NCBI GenBank assembly: GCA_903823545.1
Contig: CAIJTL010001504.1
Location: 1 to 5,755 of the forward strand
Direction of reading: 5' to 3'
DNA: 5,755 nt
Source: an uncultured Planctomycetaceae bacterium
GTDB taxonomy: Bacteria; Planctomycetota; Planctomycetia; Planctomycetales; Planctomycetaceae
Positions 4,762 to 5,755 of the stretch are shown here, piece after piece; position 1 is the stretch's first letter; every line of letters starts with the position of its first letter. The translations under genes were made by a program, and so were the position numbers. The notes under the pieces are model-generated. The model was given only the letters and a program-made list of their open reading frames with translations. It did no database searches and was not told where the DNA came from.

Positions 4762-5755
4762 TTATGCAATCGGTAAACGCTCTGCCAACTTGAGGCAGAT
4801 GTCGTACATGAGGTCGAGCGAGGTCTTGGCTTGGTCGCGGGAGATGGTGAGTGGCGGGCTGACTCGGAGCACTTTGCCAGCCAACGCACCGAGCAAGTGG
4901 ATGCTGTCGTCGCCGAGGCCGAGGTAGCAGGCTTCGACGATGCGGACGGCGACTTCGTTGGCGGTGAGTGAGCCACGCGGAGCGCACTCGATGCCGTAGA
5001 CGAGTCCTTCGCGTTCGCCTCGAACCTTGGCGATGAGACCGGTTTGTTTGAGACGATTGAGTCCTTCAAAGAAGACGGCGGTGAGTGCTCGCGTGTGTTC
5101 GAGGATTGGCGTTGATTCAAACTCGTCGAGCGTTGCGAGGACCGCGGCGCAGCTCACCGGGCTGGCGCTCCAGGTGTCGGACGCTTCGCCGTATTTCAGG
5201 CTGGCGATGATGTCCGCTCGACCGACCGCCGCACTCACGGGGATACCGTTGCCCAATCCCTTGCCGAGCGTCACGAAGTCTGGCTCGATACCGTAAGACT
5301 CGAACGCATACATCCGACCGCAACGACCGAAGTTGGCTTGTACCTCATCGAGAATGAATGCGATGTCGTGAGCCCGACAGAAGTCTTGCAGCAGCTTCAA
5401 GTACTCGACCGGCGGATGATAGCTGCCGCCGCCACCGAGATACGGTTCAGTGATGAGGCAATTGATCCGCGCGCCGTGTTCTGCCCAAACTCGATCGAGT
5501 TCGGCAGCATAGGGTGCGAGATCAATCGGCTGACCGCACTTGCTGACGTCATCAACTTCAGCCATCGGAAAGCTGATGAACTTCACTCGCGGGTCGCGAT
5601 CGTGATCGGTCTCGCAACCGGTGACCGCACCGGCAAGTCCCTTCTTGCCGTGAAAGCCGTATCGCGTCGCGAGGATGATGTCTCGTGTTTCGTCTCGATG
5701 CAGACAGGCCCACAACGCTTTTTGAACCGCCTCGCTGCCGGATGCAGCCCACATC
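4762..5755 (-). CDS. Class III PLP-dependent aminotransferase (5' partial)
   Basis: The right edge cuts the gene. The visible 330 residues begin at an ATG (5752-5754) that belongs to the internal 'MWAASGSEAVQKAL' motif, equivalent to the family's 'NSGTEANEAA' phosphate-binding turn, so about 100 N-terminal residues are missing. Fold-type I, class III motifs follow in order: 'YGFHGK' (32-37), 'EPYLGGGGSYHPP' (103-115), 'ILDEVQANFGRCG' with D136 contacting the PLP ring nitrogen, 'TLGKGLGNGIP' with K165 as the Schiff-base lysine, and 'DTWSASP' (T194). The C-terminal domain ends normally with TAA at 4762-4764. The family transfers amino groups from omega-amino acids, ornithine or related amines to 2-oxo acids in the cytoplasm. 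The substrate cannot be assigned without the N-terminus and a comparison set. The gene converges with rtcB and shows no functional link to it. Confidence 0.95.
   Translation of the reverse strand, partial: MWAASGSEAVQKALWACLHRDETRDIILATRYGFHGKKGLAGAVTGCETDHDRDPRVKFISFPMAEVDDVSKCGQPIDLAPYAAELDRVWAEHGARINCLITEPYLGGGGSYHPPVEYLKLLQDFCRAHDIAFILDEVQANFGRCGRMYAFESYGIEPDFVTLGKGLGNGIPVSAAVGRADIIASLKYGEASDTWSASPVSCAAVLATLDEFESTPILEHTRALTAVFFEGLNRLKQTGLIAKVRGEREGLVYGIECAPRGSLTANEVAVRIVEACYLGLGDDSIHLLGALAGKVLRVSPPLTISRDQAKTSLDLMYDICLKLAERLPIA

Overview
The window looks like chromosomal DNA of a planctomycete (Planctomycetota). This is inferred, not proven. It rests on moderately GC-rich DNA, long palindromic intergenic repeats with GGTCAGGAGACC and CAGCAGGCTG cores, low-complexity hypothetical proteins of a type common in that phylum, and an RbfA-like/RtcB gene pair. 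No rRNA, tRNA, CRISPR array, transposase or phage gene is visible.

Layout. (1) 2-1207, plus: the C-terminal 401 residues of a hypothetical protein that is cut by the left edge; its last ~155 residues look like a PsbP/DcrB-type fold. (2) 1240-1390: a 151-bp palindromic repeat between converging genes. (3) 1410-1874, minus: a 154-aa protein that is essentially one PAS domain. (4) 1875-2196: a divergent intergenic region without a gene. (5) 2197-2568, plus: a small unknown protein with a hydrophobic N-terminal segment. (6) 2569-2983: a region with no normal gene. It holds a 14-codon reading frame with an excellent ribosome binding site, followed by about 220 nt that can fold into several hairpins closed by a 10-bp helix next to the next start codon. 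(7) 2984-3475 and 3468-4613, plus: an RbfA-like protein (KH-fold 30S maturation factor family) overlapping by 8 bp with an RtcB-type RNA ligase that keeps all catalytic residues. (8) 4619-4747: a second, unrelated palindromic repeat, again between converging genes. (9) 4762-5755, minus: a class III PLP-dependent aminotransferase, with its N-terminus beyond the right edge.

The most interesting unit is 2700-4613. A leader peptide ORF and a structured leader precede a translationally coupled pair made of a ribosome-maturation-like protein and an RNA-end-joining ligase. Taken together this suggests a regulated rRNA repair or maturation module, in which the RbfA-like protein could bring RtcB to the small ribosomal subunit. 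The pairing and the structures are seen in the sequence; the joint function is inference. The PAS protein, the small membrane protein and the aminotransferase have no evident link to this unit.
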